From contig NZ_CANLMB010000002.1 in assembly GCF_947492365.1 (NCBI RefSeq), positions 558,001 through 622,000 on the forward strand: a DNA stretch of 64,000 nt, in the 5' to 3' direction. Source of the DNA: an uncultured Erythrobacter sp. (GTDB lineage: Bacteria > Pseudomonadota > Alphaproteobacteria > Sphingomonadales > Sphingomonadaceae). Each line of letters begins with the position of its first letter. Within the stretch, counting starts at the first letter, position 1. The notes beneath the pieces were generated by a model that made no database searches, was not told the DNA's origin, and was given only the letters and a program-made list of their open reading frames with translations. Below are positions 1 to 9,169 of the stretch, in pieces. A program made the position numbers and the translations under genes.

Positions 1-2
1 TG

Positions 3-419
3 CCCACCGGCGGCGCGGGGCGGATCGCGCAGGGGCTCGAGGTGCTCGATCAGGGTCTGGCGACGCAAATGCTCGTCACCGGCGTTGATCCCGAAGTCAC
101 GCCGGAAGAATTCGCCGCCGAATTCGAAGTGGACGAAGCGCGAATGGATTGCTGCATCACGCTGGGCTTCCGCGCAGTCGATACGCGTAGCAACGCCACC
201 GAAACCGCAGAATGGGTCGAAGCCAATGCAATCACCTCGCTGCGGCTGGTCACAACAGACTGGCACATGCGCCGCGCGGCCAACGAATTGCACCGCAAAA
301 TTCCATCCAACGTAAAAGTGGTGCGGGACGCCGTGCCTTCCGAGCCGAGCCTTGCCAGCCTGTTCCTTGAATACCACAAGCTGATCGCCAGTTTCGCGGC
401 CGGTCTTTTGGGGTTTTGA
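3..419 (+). CDS. YdcF-like (DUF218) protein, 5' end outside window
   Basis: The reading frame is open from the left edge, so the N-terminus is missing; about 138 codons remain. The visible start Pro-Thr-Gly-Gly followed by an Arg and a Gly-Leu-Glu helix matches the DUF218/YdcF family, where a Thr-Gly-Gly strand begins the conserved fold. The later Thr-Thr-Asp-Trp-His-Met-Arg-Arg-Ala segment is also typical of the family. Such proteins are membrane-associated and, in the ElyC/SanA branch, are linked to envelope maintenance; the specific reaction is unknown. The stop lies 7 bp before plsC, so the two are probably cotranscribed. Confidence 0.8.
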   Translation, partial: PTGGAGRIAQGLEVLDQGLATQMLVTGVDPEVTPEEFAAEFEVDEARMDCCITLGFRAVDTRSNATETAEWVEANAITSLRLVTTDWHMRRAANELHRKIPSNVKVVRDAVPSEPSLASLFLEYHKLIASFAAGLLGF

Positions 420-426
420 GGCAGTC

Positions 427-1149
427 TTGGCCTATCTTCGCAGTCTGATTTACTACCCCCTCTTCTACGGGTTCAGCGCCTGCCTTGTCGTGGCATCGGT
501 GCTGGCGATCCCGTTCGGGCGCGAGCGGCTGAAGAAGGTCGTCGCGCTATGGGGCCGGTGGCATCACTGGTGCGTCGAGAATATTCTCGACATCAAGATC
601 GTGCAGGAAGGGGTGATCCCGGACGAGCCGGTTCTGATCGCGGTCAAGCATGAGAGCTTCTTTGAAGCGATCGACATGCCGCGGCTTTTTTCCTTCCCGA
701 CAGTCTTTGCCAAGCAGGAGCTGTTCTGGATCCCGGGCTGGGGTTACTCCGCCAAGATCTACGGGCTGGTGCCCGTCGCCCGCGACAAGGGGGCCAAGGC
801 GCTGCGCAATATGATCGCGACCGCCAAATTGCGCATCAATGAAGGCCGCCCCTTGGTGATCTTCCCCGAAGGCACGCGGGTAAAACACGGCGCAGAGCCG
901 CCTTTGCAATCGGGCTTTGCCGGTATTTACAAGCTGCTGGGCCTGCCGGTCGTGCCAATCGCGGTGGATAGCGGGCCGACCTATCACAGAATCGTGAAGC
1001 GACCCGGCACGATCACCTACCGCGTCGGCGAGATGATCCCCGCCGGCCTCCCCCGCGCCGAAGCCGAAGCTCGCGTGCACCGGGCGATTAATGCGTTGAA
1101 CCGGGGTGAGAGTGTGAGTGATAGTGGCTCGGTGGCTGCTAGCGCTTAG
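427..1149 (+). CDS. plsC: 1-acyl-sn-glycerol-3-phosphate acyltransferase (PlsC family)
   Basis: 240 residues. It should acylate lysophosphatidic acid at the inner membrane to give phosphatidic acid. An N-terminal hydrophobic segment (about residues 7-30) anchors it. The acyltransferase block I reads Lys-His-Glu-Ser-Phe-Phe-Glu, i.e. H-X4-E rather than H-X4-D, a variant I associate with alphaproteobacterial members. Block III is Phe-Pro-Glu-Gly-Thr-Arg-Val. The start is TTG at 427, 7 bp after the YdcF-like stop; no later start gives a complete anchor. The C-terminal 15 residues are Ser/Gly-rich and may be non-essential. The gene converges on tyrA. Confidence 0.9.
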   Translation: MAYLRSLIYYPLFYGFSACLVVASVLAIPFGRERLKKVVALWGRWHHWCVENILDIKIVQEGVIPDEPVLIAVKHESFFEAIDMPRLFSFPTVFAKQELFWIPGWGYSAKIYGLVPVARDKGAKALRNMIATAKLRINEGRPLVIFPEGTRVKHGAEPPLQSGFAGIYKLLGLPVVPIAVDSGPTYHRIVKRPGTITYRVGEMIPAGLPRAEAEARVHRAINALNRGESVSDSGSVAASA

Positions 1150-1188
1150 TGGACAGGCCGATGTGTGTTTCCGCGGAGTCTTTGTTTG

Positions 1189-1408
1189 CGTGGACGCATC
1201 CGCGCCCACGTCCTCGCTAGACGTGCGGCAAGCCGCACCCGCTGCGGGCGCCCGGTCGGGCTTTGACTGCCGTGACCAAGGATCAGGAACAACATTCGTG
1301 GCTTGGAATGGGTCGGTCCGCGACAGCGGGCCGCAAGGGCGACCGCCCGTCCGCAGCGGGCGCATCTTTGATGCGCGTCTAGCGAGGAGTTCGCCCGGAG
1401 GGGCGAAC
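1189..1408. repeat. Inverted pair of structured intergenic repeats (family R1)
   Basis: Two oppositely oriented copies of one repeat fill the gap between the converging plsC and tyrA. Copy 1: hairpin 1189-1210, linker TCCTCGCT at 1211-1218, hairpin 1223-1238 (7-bp stem, AA loop), then a GC-rich core to about 1261. Copy 2 is the mirror: core about 1331-1358, hairpin 1360-1376 (7-bp stem, TTT loop), linker AGCGAGGA at 1381-1388, hairpin 1389-1408 (8-bp stem, GGAG loop). The linkers and core are conserved while the stems differ in sequence but stay paired. A third copy lies at 28102-28219. Confidence 0.75.
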
Positions 1409-1413
1409 ACAAA

Positions 1414-2322
1414 TCATAAATGATCCTCGCGCCCGAAGTCGGGGCGATCATCGTCTTGCCCTTCTTCGATCACCGCGCGGCGGATGGTGCGGGTGCGGCT
1501 GAAGAGTTCGTGCAAGGTCTCGCCATCGCCAGATCGGATCGCGCGTTGCAGCGCGGTCAAATCCTCGGTGAAGCGCCCGAGCATTTCGAGCACCGCGCCC
1601 TTGTTGGAGAGGAACACGTCGCGCCACATCACCGGATCGGAGGCGGCGATGCGGGTGAAGTCGCGGAAGCCACCTGCGGAATATTTGATCACTTCGGAGC
1701 GGGTGACTTCTTCCAGATCGCTCGCCGTACCGACGATGGTGAAGGCGATGAGGTGGGGGATGTGGCTGGTCACAGCGAGGACCAGATCGTGGTGCTCTGC
1801 GTCCATCAATTCGACATTCGCGCCGAGAGCAGACCAGAACTCTGACAGGCTGGCGATGGCGGCCTCATTGGCACCTTCTGGCGGGGTAAGAATGCACCAG
1901 CGATTGGTGAAGAGCGAGGCAAAACCGGCGTCCGGCCCGCTCTGCTCCGTGCCTGCGACCGGGTGCGCGGGAATGATCGTGTGACCGGGCAGCGCGCGGG
2001 TGAGCGCTTCGGCGACGCTTTGCTTGGACGAGCCGACATCGGAGATGATCGCGCCGTCTTTGAGATGCCCGGCAAGCTCGCGCGCAGCCTCTTCCATCGC
2101 GCCGACCGGCACACATAGAACAACCAAATCGGCCTCGCGCACGGCCTCTTGCGCACTGTCGCAGATGGTTCCTGCAAGGCCCAACTCGGCAGCCTTGGCG
2201 CGCACGTCTGGATCGCGGTCATAGCCGGTGGTTGTGATTTGCGGGGCGTGTTCCTTAACCGCGAGGCCTATCGAGCCGCCAAGCAGACCCAGCCCGATTA
2301 TCGCGACATTGCGGACGCTCAT
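1414..2322 (-). CDS. tyrA: Prephenate/arogenate (cyclohexadienyl) dehydrogenase
   Basis: 302 residues. It performs the NAD(P)-dependent oxidative decarboxylation of prephenate or arogenate in tyrosine synthesis. The N-terminus carries a Rossmann motif, [10 protein letters not shown] (about residues 7-16); the His-Pro-Val-Ala-Gly-Thr-Glu segment and Ser-His-Ile-Pro-His-Leu are the catalytic landmarks of the family. I chose ATG at 2322 because it overlaps the hisC stop as ATGA, implying translational coupling; a start at 2337 would only add five residues inside hisC. Cotranscribed with hisC, an aminotransferase that can also act on aromatic substrates. Confidence 0.92.
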   Translation of the reverse strand: MSVRNVAIIGLGLLGGSIGLAVKEHAPQITTTGYDRDPDVRAKAAELGLAGTICDSAQEAVREADLVVLCVPVGAMEEAARELAGHLKDGAIISDVGSSKQSVAEALTRALPGHTIIPAHPVAGTEQSGPDAGFASLFTNRWCILTPPEGANEAAIASLSEFWSALGANVELMDAEHHDLVLAVTSHIPHLIAFTIVGTASDLEEVTRSEVIKYSAGGFRDFTRIAASDPVMWRDVFLSNKGAVLEMLGRFTEDLTALQRAIRSGDGETLHELFSRTRTIRRAVIEEGQDDDRPDFGREDHL

Positions 2323-3434
2323 GCCGCTTCCCCGCATAGGGTGCGCAAGGTCGCGGTGACTTTCGCCATATCTTCGCTTGTCCCGATGGTAATCCGCAAG
2401 GCATCGCCCAGACCCTGTCCGGGCAAATGCCGCACGGCATATCCGGCCTCGGCCAGAGCATCGAGCGCGGCCTCGGCTTTCACCTCGCCCTCGAAACGCA
2501 CGAGCACGAAGTTCGCCTCGCTCGGCACCGTGCTGATCCCATGATTGCCCAGCGCAGCCATGGCTTCGGCAAAGCGTGCACGTGTTGCGGAATTGTGCGA
2601 GCGGCTGTGCTCGACAAAATCGGTGTCGCCTAGCGCGGCGAGCGCAGCTTTCTGCCCGCTGACGGTCACGTTGAACGGCCCTCTGATCCGGTTGAGGACG
2701 TCGATCAAGGCAGGCGCGCCGGTCGCCCAGCCGACCCGCTCAGCGGCAAGACCGTGGATCTTGGAAAAGGTGCGCGTGACCAGCACATTGTCATGCGCGG
2801 CGGCGAGGTCGAAGCCGACCCGCTGGACCTCGGGCGCGCAATATTCGGCATAGGCCTCATCGACCACCAACAGCACGTCAGAAGGCAGGCCAGCATGCAG
2901 CCGCTCGACTTCAGCGGGCGCGAGCCAGGTGCCGGTCGGGTTGTTGGGGTTGGCGAGGAAGACGACGCGGGTTCGCTCCGTCACAGCCGCCAGCATCGCA
3001 TCCACATCAGCGGTGAAGTCCGTGTCCGGCACCTCGACAACGCTAGCGCCGCAGCGCCGTGCCGCGATGTCATAAACGGCGAAGGAGTGGCGGCTGAACA
3101 GCACCTCATCGCCCGCGCCTGCAAAGCCTTGGGCGGCGAGGTTGAGGAGCTCGTCCGAGCCGGTTCCGCACACGATCCGCTCTGCGTCGAGCGCGTGATG
3201 CTCGGCCAATGCTGCACGCAGAGCATTCGCGTCGGGATCGGGGTAGCCCGCTGCTTCTCCGCGCGCTGCTTCCAGCGCCGCCAAAGCCGCCGCGCTGGTG
3301 CCCAGCGGGTTCTCGTTCGCCGACAGTTTGACCAGCGCGCGCCCGTCGCTCGCCGTCGCCTTTCCGGGCACATAGGCGTGGATGCCGAGGATGTAGGGCT
3401 TCGGGGCCGGAGCGGGTTTGGTGCGAGCAGTCAT
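2319..3434 (-). CDS. hisC: Histidinol-phosphate aminotransferase, possibly also aromatic aminotransferase
   Basis: 371 residues. PLP-dependent fold-type I transaminase converting imidazole acetol phosphate to histidinol phosphate; HisC proteins beside tyrA often also serve phenylalanine/tyrosine synthesis. The N-terminal Ile-His-Ala-Tyr-Val-Pro-Gly-Lys, the Asn-Pro-Asn-Asn-Pro-Thr-Gly-Thr loop, and the Ser-Lys-Ile-His-Gly-Leu-Ala segment with the PLP lysine are all present. The chosen ATG (3434) begins directly before the conserved N-terminus; an in-frame ATG at 3479 would add 15 residues unlike the family. The gene diverges from metX across about 97 bp. Confidence 0.9.
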   Translation of the reverse strand: MTARTKPAPAPKPYILGIHAYVPGKATASDGRALVKLSANENPLGTSAAALAALEAARGEAAGYPDPDANALRAALAEHHALDAERIVCGTGSDELLNLAAQGFAGAGDEVLFSRHSFAVYDIAARRCGASVVEVPDTDFTADVDAMLAAVTERTRVVFLANPNNPTGTWLAPAEVERLHAGLPSDVLLVVDEAYAEYCAPEVQRVGFDLAAAHDNVLVTRTFSKIHGLAAERVGWATGAPALIDVLNRIRGPFNVTVSGQKAALAALGDTDFVEHSRSHNSATRARFAEAMAALGNHGISTVPSEANFVLVRFEGEVKAEAALDALAEAGYAVRHLPGQGLGDALRITIGTSEDMAKVTATLRTLCGEAA

Positions 3435-3531
3435 ATCGCGCGCGGCGATAACCGCTTCGCTGCTGCAAGAACACCCCATATGATCTCGGCCAATTGACTT
3501 CGCATCATAGCTCGCCCAATCCGCTCACCCG
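3435..3531. promoter_or_regulatory. Divergent promoter region hisC/metX
   Basis: The 97 bp between the two divergent start codons must hold promoters for both operons, if the starts chosen are right. I see no convincing SAM-II-type riboswitch fold or clear -35/-10 pair, so this is a positional call only. Confidence 0.35.
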
Positions 3532-4641
3532 ATGAATGCCGCCCCCGCCTCGAAGGTCTATCAGCTTCCCAACGCGCTCCCGCTCGACAGCGGGCAAGCG
3601 CTCGAAAGCGCGCAGGTCGCGTATGAGACCTATGGCGAGCTGGCAGCGGACAAGTCGAATGCGGTGCTGATCTGCCACGCGCTGACCGGCGATCAATATG
3701 TGGCGAGCGAGCATCCCGTGACCGGCAAGCCGGGCTGGTGGGAGCGAATGGTCGGACCGGGTAAGCCGATTGATACGGACCGCTTTCACGTCATCTGCGC
3801 CAATGTGATTGGCAGCTGCATGGGCTCGACCGGGCCCGCGAGTCCGGCGGCGAGCGAGGGACCGGACGGCGCTCCCTATGCGATGCGCTTCCCCGTCATC
3901 ACGATCCGCGACATGGTGCGCGGGACGGTCGCCTTGCTTGACGGCTTGGGGATCGAGCAGCTGCACAGCGTTGTCGGCGGATCGATGGGCGGGATGCAGG
4001 CGCTTAGCCTCGCCGCCAACTGGCCGGAGCGCGCGGCGCGGGTGCTGGTGGTCGCCTCCACCGCAAGGCATTCGGCGCAGAACATCGCGTTTCACGAAGT
4101 TGGCCGGCAGGCGATCATGGCGGACCCGGCCTGGGGCGAGGGAGACTATTACGCGAGCGGGGCCAGCCCCGACAACGGCCTGGCGGTGGCGCGGATGGCG
4201 GCGCATATCACCTACCTTTCCGAAGAAGGGCTGACGGAGAAGTTCGGGCGGCGCTTGCAGGATCGCACGTCCAAGAGTTTTGGTTTCGACGCCGACTTTC
4301 AGGTCGAGTCCTATCTGCGTTATCAGGGCAGCGGCTTCACCCGCCGCTTCGATGCCAATTCCTACCTCTATATCACCCGCGCGATGGACTATTTCGATCT
4401 TGCCGAAGAGCATGGCGGCAAGCTCGCCAATGCCTTTGCAGACAGCACCGCGCGGTTCTGTCTGGTGAGCTTTGACAGCGACTGGCTCTACCCCACTGCC
4501 GAGAGCCGGCACATTGTCCACGCGCTTAACGCAGCCGGAGCGAAGGTGAGCTTCGTCGAGTTGAGCGCGCCCAACGGCCATGACAGCTTTCTGCTCGAAC
4601 ACGAACAGCTCGACCGCGTGGTGCGGGGGTTTGTCGAATGA
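3532..4641 (+). CDS. metX: Homoserine O-acetyltransferase
   Basis: 369 residues, the usual length. Alpha/beta-hydrolase-fold enzyme transferring acetyl (or succinyl in some relatives) from CoA to homoserine, the first step of the methionine branch. The nucleophile elbow is Gly-Gly-Ser-Met-Gly-Gly; the catalytic Asp lies in Ser-Asp-Trp-Leu-Tyr-Pro and the His in Asn-Gly-His-Asp-Ser-Phe near the C-terminus. The 3' end overlaps metW as ATGA. Acetyl versus succinyl specificity cannot be settled by eye. Confidence 0.93.
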   Translation: MNAAPASKVYQLPNALPLDSGQALESAQVAYETYGELAADKSNAVLICHALTGDQYVASEHPVTGKPGWWERMVGPGKPIDTDRFHVICANVIGSCMGSTGPASPAASEGPDGAPYAMRFPVITIRDMVRGTVALLDGLGIEQLHSVVGGSMGGMQALSLAANWPERAARVLVVASTARHSAQNIAFHEVGRQAIMADPAWGEGDYYASGASPDNGLAVARMAAHITYLSEEGLTEKFGRRLQDRTSKSFGFDADFQVESYLRYQGSGFTRRFDANSYLYITRAMDYFDLAEEHGGKLANAFADSTARFCLVSFDSDWLYPTAESRHIVHALNAAGAKVSFVELSAPNGHDSFLLEHEQLDRVVRGFVE

Positions 4642-5243
4642 GCCAGAGCCCAAACTCAACCCTGCGCCCTGACCTCGCGGCGATTGCCGACCATGTCGCG
4701 CCCGCATCGCGCGTGCTCGATATCGGCTGCGGCGATGGCGGGCTCATGGGTGTGCTCGAAGCCGACAAGCAATGCGATGTGCGCGGGATCGAGATTGACG
4801 GGAGTCTGGTCGAGCGCTGCGTCGCGCGCGGGCTTTCGGTAGTGCAGGGCGATGCCAATATCGACCTTGCCGACTATCCCGACAAGGCGTTCGACTATGC
4901 GATCCTGAGTCAGACGCTCCAGACCGCAACACGGCCGGACCTGATGCTGGACGAGCTTCTGCGGGTGGGCCGCCGCGCCTTTGTCTCGTTCCCCAATTTC
5001 GCCCATTGGCGCACCCGAACCGCGCTGCTGCTCGGCGGGCGGATGCCGGTCACGCGCGCGCTTCCGGTCAGTTGGTACGAGACCGAGAACATTCACCACG
5101 TCACCGTTGAGGACTTCTGCGACCTCGCCACTGCCAAAGGCGCGGTGATCGAGCGGCGGTGGTTCTTTGCGAATGAGCGCGCCATTTCACCCATCGGGGC
5201 AAACTGGCGCGCTGAGTTCGCGGTATTTGAGCTGAGTCGGTAG
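4638..5243 (+). CDS. metW: Methionine biosynthesis protein MetW
   Basis: 201 residues. SAM-dependent methyltransferase-like protein with the motif Val-Leu-Asp-Ile-Gly-Cys-Gly-Asp-Gly near residue 25. MetW is almost always paired with MetX in Proteobacteria and is needed for full homoserine acyltransferase activity in some species; its own reaction is not firmly known. It starts within the metX stop (ATGA overlap), so it is translationally coupled. A strong palindrome follows 32 bp after the stop. Confidence 0.93.
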   Translation: MSQSPNSTLRPDLAAIADHVAPASRVLDIGCGDGGLMGVLEADKQCDVRGIEIDGSLVERCVARGLSVVQGDANIDLADYPDKAFDYAILSQTLQTATRPDLMLDELLRVGRRAFVSFPNFAHWRTRTALLLGGRMPVTRALPVSWYETENIHHVTVEDFCDLATAKGAVIERRWFFANERAISPIGANWRAEFAVFELSR

Positions 5244-5275
5244 CCGTTTGTTTGCGGCTCGCTAATGCTCGCGTG

Positions 5276-5389
5276 CCGTAGCCACCCGCGCCCTCCACCC
5301 TTCCACCCGGAGCCTACCGGGACACAATCCGGGTGGAAGGGTGGAGGGCGCGGGTGGCTACGGCCAAGGGACGGGCGGAGGCCCGTCCC
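5276..5389. repeat. 36-bp perfect palindrome plus GGAG-loop hairpin
   Basis: Arms at 5276-5311 and 5328-5363 are exact reverse complements over 36 bp, separated by a 16-nt loop. A second hairpin follows at 5368-5389 (9-bp stem GGGACGGGC, loop GGAG). They occupy the gap between the converging metW and VOC genes and could terminate both transcripts, though no T-run follows on either strand. The GGAG loop is shared with the hairpin at 1389-1408. Confidence 0.85.
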
Positions 5390-5396
5390 GCACGTA

Positions 5397-5789
5397 TCAA
5401 GAAGGCCGGTGGATGCCGCAGACCTTGTGGCCGTCGGGATCGGTGAAGTAGCACAGGTTCATCACGCCCATGCTGCCCTCGCGCGGGCCGGGAGGGTCTT
5501 CGATGCTGGTGCCGCCATTGGCGACCGCGACATCATGAAGCTCTTGGATTTGCTCCAGCGAATCGCATTTCAGGCCGATGGTAAAGCCGTTGGCGACATT
5601 GGCCGGCTCGCCATTGATCGGCTCGCTGATCGAGAAGGTGTCGCCATTGTGGTTGTAGAACAGCCGCGTCTGCCCGGTGTCGTTGACATGGGCGAAGGGC
5701 TCGCCCGCGCCCAGCACGCCGAGAACCGCATTGTAGAAGGATTTGGACCGTTCGATATCGTTCGAACCGATCATCACGTGATTGAGCAT
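5397..5789 (-). CDS. VOC-family (glyoxalase/dioxygenase fold) protein
   Basis: 130 residues. Single vicinal-oxygen-chelate domain: it begins Met-Leu-Asn-His-Val-Met-Ile-Gly-Ser-Asn-Asp followed by the Ser-Phe-Tyr helix, and ends with Phe-Thr-Asp-Pro-Asp-Gly-His-Lys, both hallmarks of the superfamily. Substrate unknown. I chose ATG 5789, which has AGGAG about 7 nt upstream, over an in-frame upstream start at 5849 that lacks family similarity. Encoded alone, convergent with metW. Confidence 0.85.
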   Translation of the reverse strand: MLNHVMIGSNDIERSKSFYNAVLGVLGAGEPFAHVNDTGQTRLFYNHNGDTFSISEPINGEPANVANGFTIGLKCDSLEQIQELHDVAVANGGTSIEDPPGPREGSMGVMNLCYFTDPDGHKVCGIHRPS

Positions 5790-5932
5790 GGTTTGAGTCT
5801 CCTGTTTGAAACCTGTCTCTGTGAGGTAGGGGCGCGCCAGCGGCTCCACAAGAGTGTTCTTGGCAGTTCATGCGCGACCCTCTCTCGCATTCCCGTAGCC
5901 AGCGGTTCATCTGCGCGCCTATAGGAAGAGGC

Positions 5933-6343
5933 ATGACCTCGCTCTTCCTCGCTGCGATTGCGGCACCGCTCGCCCTTCAGGCTGCCGCGCCCTCTACCGG
6001 CACCGCCGAGACTCCCGCCGCGCCCGCGATCGCGTCCTTCGATGAGCTGCCGATCGAGCAGTCCGCCGCGCCGCGCTGCGCGATTGCCTTTGCGGTTGTG
6101 TCCCGCTGGCAGAAGGCAGGCGATGCGCGCGGTGCGCCCTATGACGACATGGAAACCAATGGCGGGCGCGAGTTCTTCGTTCAGTCGCTCGCCGCACTGA
6201 TGGAGCAGGCGCAGCTGCAGCAGGGCGACGTGCTGGATCTGGCCTTTGCCGAGGTCGACAAGCTCGACAATGCCGATGGCGCGCTGCGGGTTGAGGCGAT
6301 GATGCCAGCCTGCCTGTTGATGAAGGAGGCCGCGGGTCTGTGA
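5933..6343 (+). CDS. Small exported protein of unknown function
   Basis: 136 residues. Residues 1-20 (Thr-Ser-Leu-Phe-Leu then Ala-rich) form a Sec signal peptide, followed by an Ala/Pro/Thr-rich linker and a compact domain with one internal Cys and one near the C-terminus. I do not recognise the family. ATG 5933 is preceded by GGAAGAGG; the frame is open further upstream but that extension destroys the signal peptide. It sits 45 bp before the GST gene in the same direction. Confidence 0.65.
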   Translation: MTSLFLAAIAAPLALQAAAPSTGTAETPAAPAIASFDELPIEQSAAPRCAIAFAVVSRWQKAGDARGAPYDDMETNGGREFFVQSLAALMEQAQLQQGDVLDLAFAEVDKLDNADGALRVEAMMPACLLMKEAAGL

Positions 6344-6388
6344 GAGCGCTGGATTCGTCTTCGCACTTGCGGCAATAGGACGGACACG

Positions 6389-7060
6389 ATGTGGCAACTC
6401 TACCAATTCCCCCTGTGTCCCTTTTCGCGCAAGATCAGGCTGCTGATGGGCGAGAAGGGCGTTGCCTATGATCTGGTGCGCGAGGACCCCTGGGCGGCCT
6501 CCGACCATTTCCTCAACCTCAACGCCGCTGGCCGCACGCCGGTTCTCGTGAACGAGGAGAAGGGGATCACGCTCGCCGATAGCCGCGCGATCGCTGAGTA
6601 TCTCGAAGAGACCATCGACACCTCGCCAATGATCAACGGCACCGCGACCACCCGGGCTGAGATCCGGCGGCTGGTCGCTCTGTTTGACGAGAACTTCTAC
6701 AACGATGTCACCGCCCCGCTGCTGCTGGAGCGGATGAAGAAGCGCATCGTGCTGCGCCAACCGCCCGACAGCCGCGCTTTGCGCGAAGCGATGCGGATGG
6801 CGCACGGGCATCTCGACTATATGGACTGGCTGATCGACAACCGCCCGTGGCTGGCCGGATCGACCATGAGCCTTGCCGACCTTGCCGCCGCCGCGCAGAT
6901 CAGCGTGGCCGACTACCTTGGCGGGATCGACTGGGCCGGGCACGAACAGTCGCGCGGCTGGTACTCTGTGTTCAAGAGCCGCCCGAGCTTCCGCCCGCTG
7001 CTGTCCGAACGCATGGACGTGATCAAGCCGCCTGCGCATTACGCGCTTGTCGATGGCTAG
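6389..7060 (+). CDS. Glutathione S-transferase family protein
   Basis: 223 residues. N-terminal thioredoxin-like domain (about 1-78) opening Leu-Tyr-Gln-Phe-Pro-Leu-Cys-Pro-Phe-Ser-Arg-Lys, with a cis-Pro in Thr-Pro-Val-Leu-Val and the glutathione-contacting Asp-Ser-Arg-Ala-Ile segment, then an all-helical C-terminal domain with Trp-Leu-Ala-Gly-Ser-Thr-Met-Ser-Leu-Ala-Asp. The Cys-Pro-Phe-Ser pattern suggests a beta/omega-like cysteine-type class. Cytoplasmic detoxification or thiol chemistry is likely; substrate not predictable. Confidence 0.88.
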   Translation: MWQLYQFPLCPFSRKIRLLMGEKGVAYDLVREDPWAASDHFLNLNAAGRTPVLVNEEKGITLADSRAIAEYLEETIDTSPMINGTATTRAEIRRLVALFDENFYNDVTAPLLLERMKKRIVLRQPPDSRALREAMRMAHGHLDYMDWLIDNRPWLAGSTMSLADLAAAAQISVADYLGGIDWAGHEQSRGWYSVFKSRPSFRPLLSERMDVIKPPAHYALVDG

Positions 7061-7214
7061 GGGGTCGATGGCTAGGCTGATCGGGCTGGACTTGGAACGC
7101 GCAGGCCGCCTGTTTAAGAAATTGACTTTCTCCCCAAAGCTCTGAAAACACTGCGCGAATGCCGGTTTCGGCGTGGGCAATGTGTCAACTTTCACTTTCG
7201 GCGCACCAAAACCA

Positions 7215-7290
7215 CCGTCACCCCTGCGCAGGCAGGGGTCTATCCACGCTATCGAGGTCAGCTGGGCCCCTGCCTGCGCAGCGGCGACGG
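7215..7290. repeat. REP-like inverted repeat (family R2)
   Basis: Imperfect inverted repeat: left arm about 7215-7239 and right arm about 7265-7290 share the core CTGCGCAGGCAGGGG. A related pair lies at 18305-18376 with core CCTGCGAAGGCAGG. The rest of the 7061-7419 gap holds no gene that I can support; a 32-codon minus-strand frame next to msrB has no recognisable similarity. Confidence 0.7.
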
Positions 7291-7419
7291 GATTGGTGTT
7301 TTGCACGAGGCCAATCTACCAATCGCGCGCGCTGTAGGAAAACTCGAAGCCTGTCCTCAGCCGCTTGCAGATCGCGCCTTCGGCCCCGATATTGGGCGCC
7401 CAGTTGAAAGGCACCTTTT

Positions 7420-7824
7420 ATGAGCGATGATCCCAAAGCCCTCACAGAAGCCGAATGGCGTGAGCGCCTGTCAGCCGAGCAGTTCCACATCCTGCGCGAA
7501 GCGGGCACCGAGCGCGCCTTTACCGGCGAATATGACAAGTTCTACGAAGCGGGCGAATATATGTGCGCAGGCTGCGGCACGCGGTTGTTCATCAGCGCGG
7601 CCAAATACAATAGCGGCTGCGGCTGGCCCGCCTTCACCAAACCGGCAGAAGGCGGCACCGTGGACGAGCACCGCGACACCTCGCACGGCATGATCCGAAC
7701 CGAAGTCACCTGCGGCAATTGCGGCGGCCACCTAGGCCACGTCTTCCCCGACGGCCCGCCCGAAGAAGGCGGCCTGCGCTATTGCATCAATTCGGCTGCG
7801 CTGAGCTTTGCGCCCGAGGAGTAG
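7420..7824 (+). CDS. msrB: Peptide-methionine (R)-S-oxide reductase
   Basis: 134 residues, a typical MsrB length. It reduces the R-sulfoxide of methionine in proteins. Zinc-binding pairs Cys49/Cys52 (Cys-Ala-Gly-Cys) and Cys98/Cys101 (Cys-Gly-Asn-Cys) and the catalytic Cys122 in Arg-Tyr-Cys-Ile-Asn-Ser are all intact, as is Gly-His-Leu-Gly-His-Val-Phe. No signal peptide, so cytoplasmic. The S-isomer enzyme MsrA is encoded separately at 30547-31074. Confidence 0.95.
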   Translation: MSDDPKALTEAEWRERLSAEQFHILREAGTERAFTGEYDKFYEAGEYMCAGCGTRLFISAAKYNSGCGWPAFTKPAEGGTVDEHRDTSHGMIRTEVTCGNCGGHLGHVFPDGPPEEGGLRYCINSAALSFAPEE

Positions 7825-8207
7825 GGTGATGGCGGCTTAGAAGCGAAGGTCGCGTCTGGTGCCTATGACCAGGGCTGGGTGTGATAGCGGACGTAGCACG
7901 AGGCCGCAGTCCATTTGTCAATGAACTCCCACGCGCACCAAGACTGCAGGCTCTACCTAAGAAAAGTACGTAGATCGATTGAGATGGCGTTTGGAAATTG
8001 CGAGAAGTTTGGGCCGAGACAGTGGTGATTCGGCGACTTGCCCTCGAAAAATTGGGCCGTTTTGAGATATAGGAATTCGGCTATTACCAGCATAAGAGAA
8101 TGGATCCAGGTCGAGCGCTGGATGCATCGTTGATCTGTTCATTGCCACAGGCAATATTCCGGTCAGCCTTCAATCATTCGCGGGTAAAGTCCAGGCGCTC
8201 AAGCCAA
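7825..8207. other. Gene-poor junction into AT-richer accessory region
   Basis: 383 bp with no supported gene. Base composition becomes visibly AT-richer from about 7900. A 65-codon minus-strand frame (7957-8154) has no ribosome-binding site or recognisable similarity and is not annotated. Confidence 0.5.
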
Positions 8208-8597
8208 TCATTGGCATTGAAGCGCAGCATCAATCGCTGACGCTGATAATTCGTCGGTATAAGTGATCCAAATTTCCGAACGCCCGTCAATCAACTTTGT
8301 ACTTACTCTAATGCGGCCGTCGTCGGCTATAAATGTGCTCCCATTGCCGCAGTATCCACCTACCGATCCCTTCCCTCCGCAGACCCCAACTCGTGTCAAA
8401 TTGGGGTGGAATTTTTTGGAAGCAATATCGACACATCTACTAACCGAATAAATTGAACGATCAGAATCCAGCTTCCAAACGCCAACATCTTTCCGTTCAA
8501 TCCGATCAATATAAATTGCCAGTGACGCTAAGATTATGAGAATACCTGACAAATAGAAAATTCTATTATTAAGAATTCGAATCACTATTACACCCAC
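8208..8597 (-). CDS. Small membrane-anchored protein, unknown
   Basis: 129 residues. One N-terminal transmembrane helix (about residues 9-28) with a short basic N-terminus, then an extracytoplasmic domain of about 100 residues with four cysteines (in Ser-Arg-Cys, Val-Cys-Gly, Tyr-Cys-Gly and the C-terminal Gln-Cys-Gln). The Cys content suggests disulfides in the periplasm. Family not recognised. It is the last of the consecutive minus-strand genes of this accessory stretch. Confidence 0.55.
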   Translation of the reverse strand: MGVIVIRILNNRIFYLSGILIILASLAIYIDRIERKDVGVWKLDSDRSIYSVSRCVDIASKKFHPNLTRVGVCGGKGSVGGYCGNGSTFIADDGRIRVSTKLIDGRSEIWITYTDELSASAIDAALQCQ

Positions 8598-8606
8598 TTT
8601 CGATCG

Positions 8607-9065
8607 TTATTTGACAGTGATCTGCAATACTGGAGCATTATTTAAGACGGCCTGATATTGCTCCTGGCAAGCGCTCGGGCCTCCCCTTGAGCAATGGTAG
8701 ATAACCGCAGCATTTGAAAACCTCGCCGCATATGCATCGTTTGCGGATTCAAAATTTGCCAACATTCGTTCGAGCTCGCCGATATTTGAAGCTGGAGCGA
8801 AAATCGAACCGGCCACACAGTTGCCTTCAATTCTCGAGTATTGAATATTCAGAGCGAGAGCCAGATCGAACCGGAAATGCTGGCGTAGCGCATAGGCAGC
8901 AAAGGACAAATCTTCCCGCACAAATCCTTCTTCCGGAATGCATAGATCCACTGACATCAGGCTCGAGTATGACGGCGGCCTAAAGTCAGCTTCAGCAACG
9001 AACAAAAGGTCGGAGATGTCGATCATGTCAGACGTGGGAATTCCTGCCCTTTCGAAGAGCACCAA
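8607..9065 (-). CDS. Hypothetical protein
   Basis: 152 residues, acidic, with four cysteines and no clear signal peptide or membrane segment. It may be the C-terminal part of a longer gene, because its beginning (Met-Val-Leu-Phe-Glu-Arg-Ala-Gly-Ile-Pro) does not look like a mature N-terminus. I recognise no family. It is 9 bp upstream of the next minus-strand gene, suggesting cotranscription. Confidence 0.45.
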   Translation of the reverse strand: MVLFERAGIPTSDMIDISDLLFVAEADFRPPSYSSLMSVDLCIPEEGFVREDLSFAAYALRQHFRFDLALALNIQYSRIEGNCVAGSIFAPASNIGELERMLANFESANDAYAARFSNAAVIYHCSRGGPSACQEQYQAVLNNAPVLQITVK

Positions 9066-9169
9066 ATCGCCAAATGAACGGTCGCTTCTGTCAGACTATT
9101 GCCAGTTTCCAAACGGTGAAACTTGGGGTGAATGCGAAAATTCCTTTTCAAATTACAGACTTAGCGCGC

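Noticed and set aside
3435-3531. SAM-II riboswitch before metX
   Set aside because: The 97-bp gap lacks the conserved loop sequences and pseudoknot pairing expected for SAM-II.
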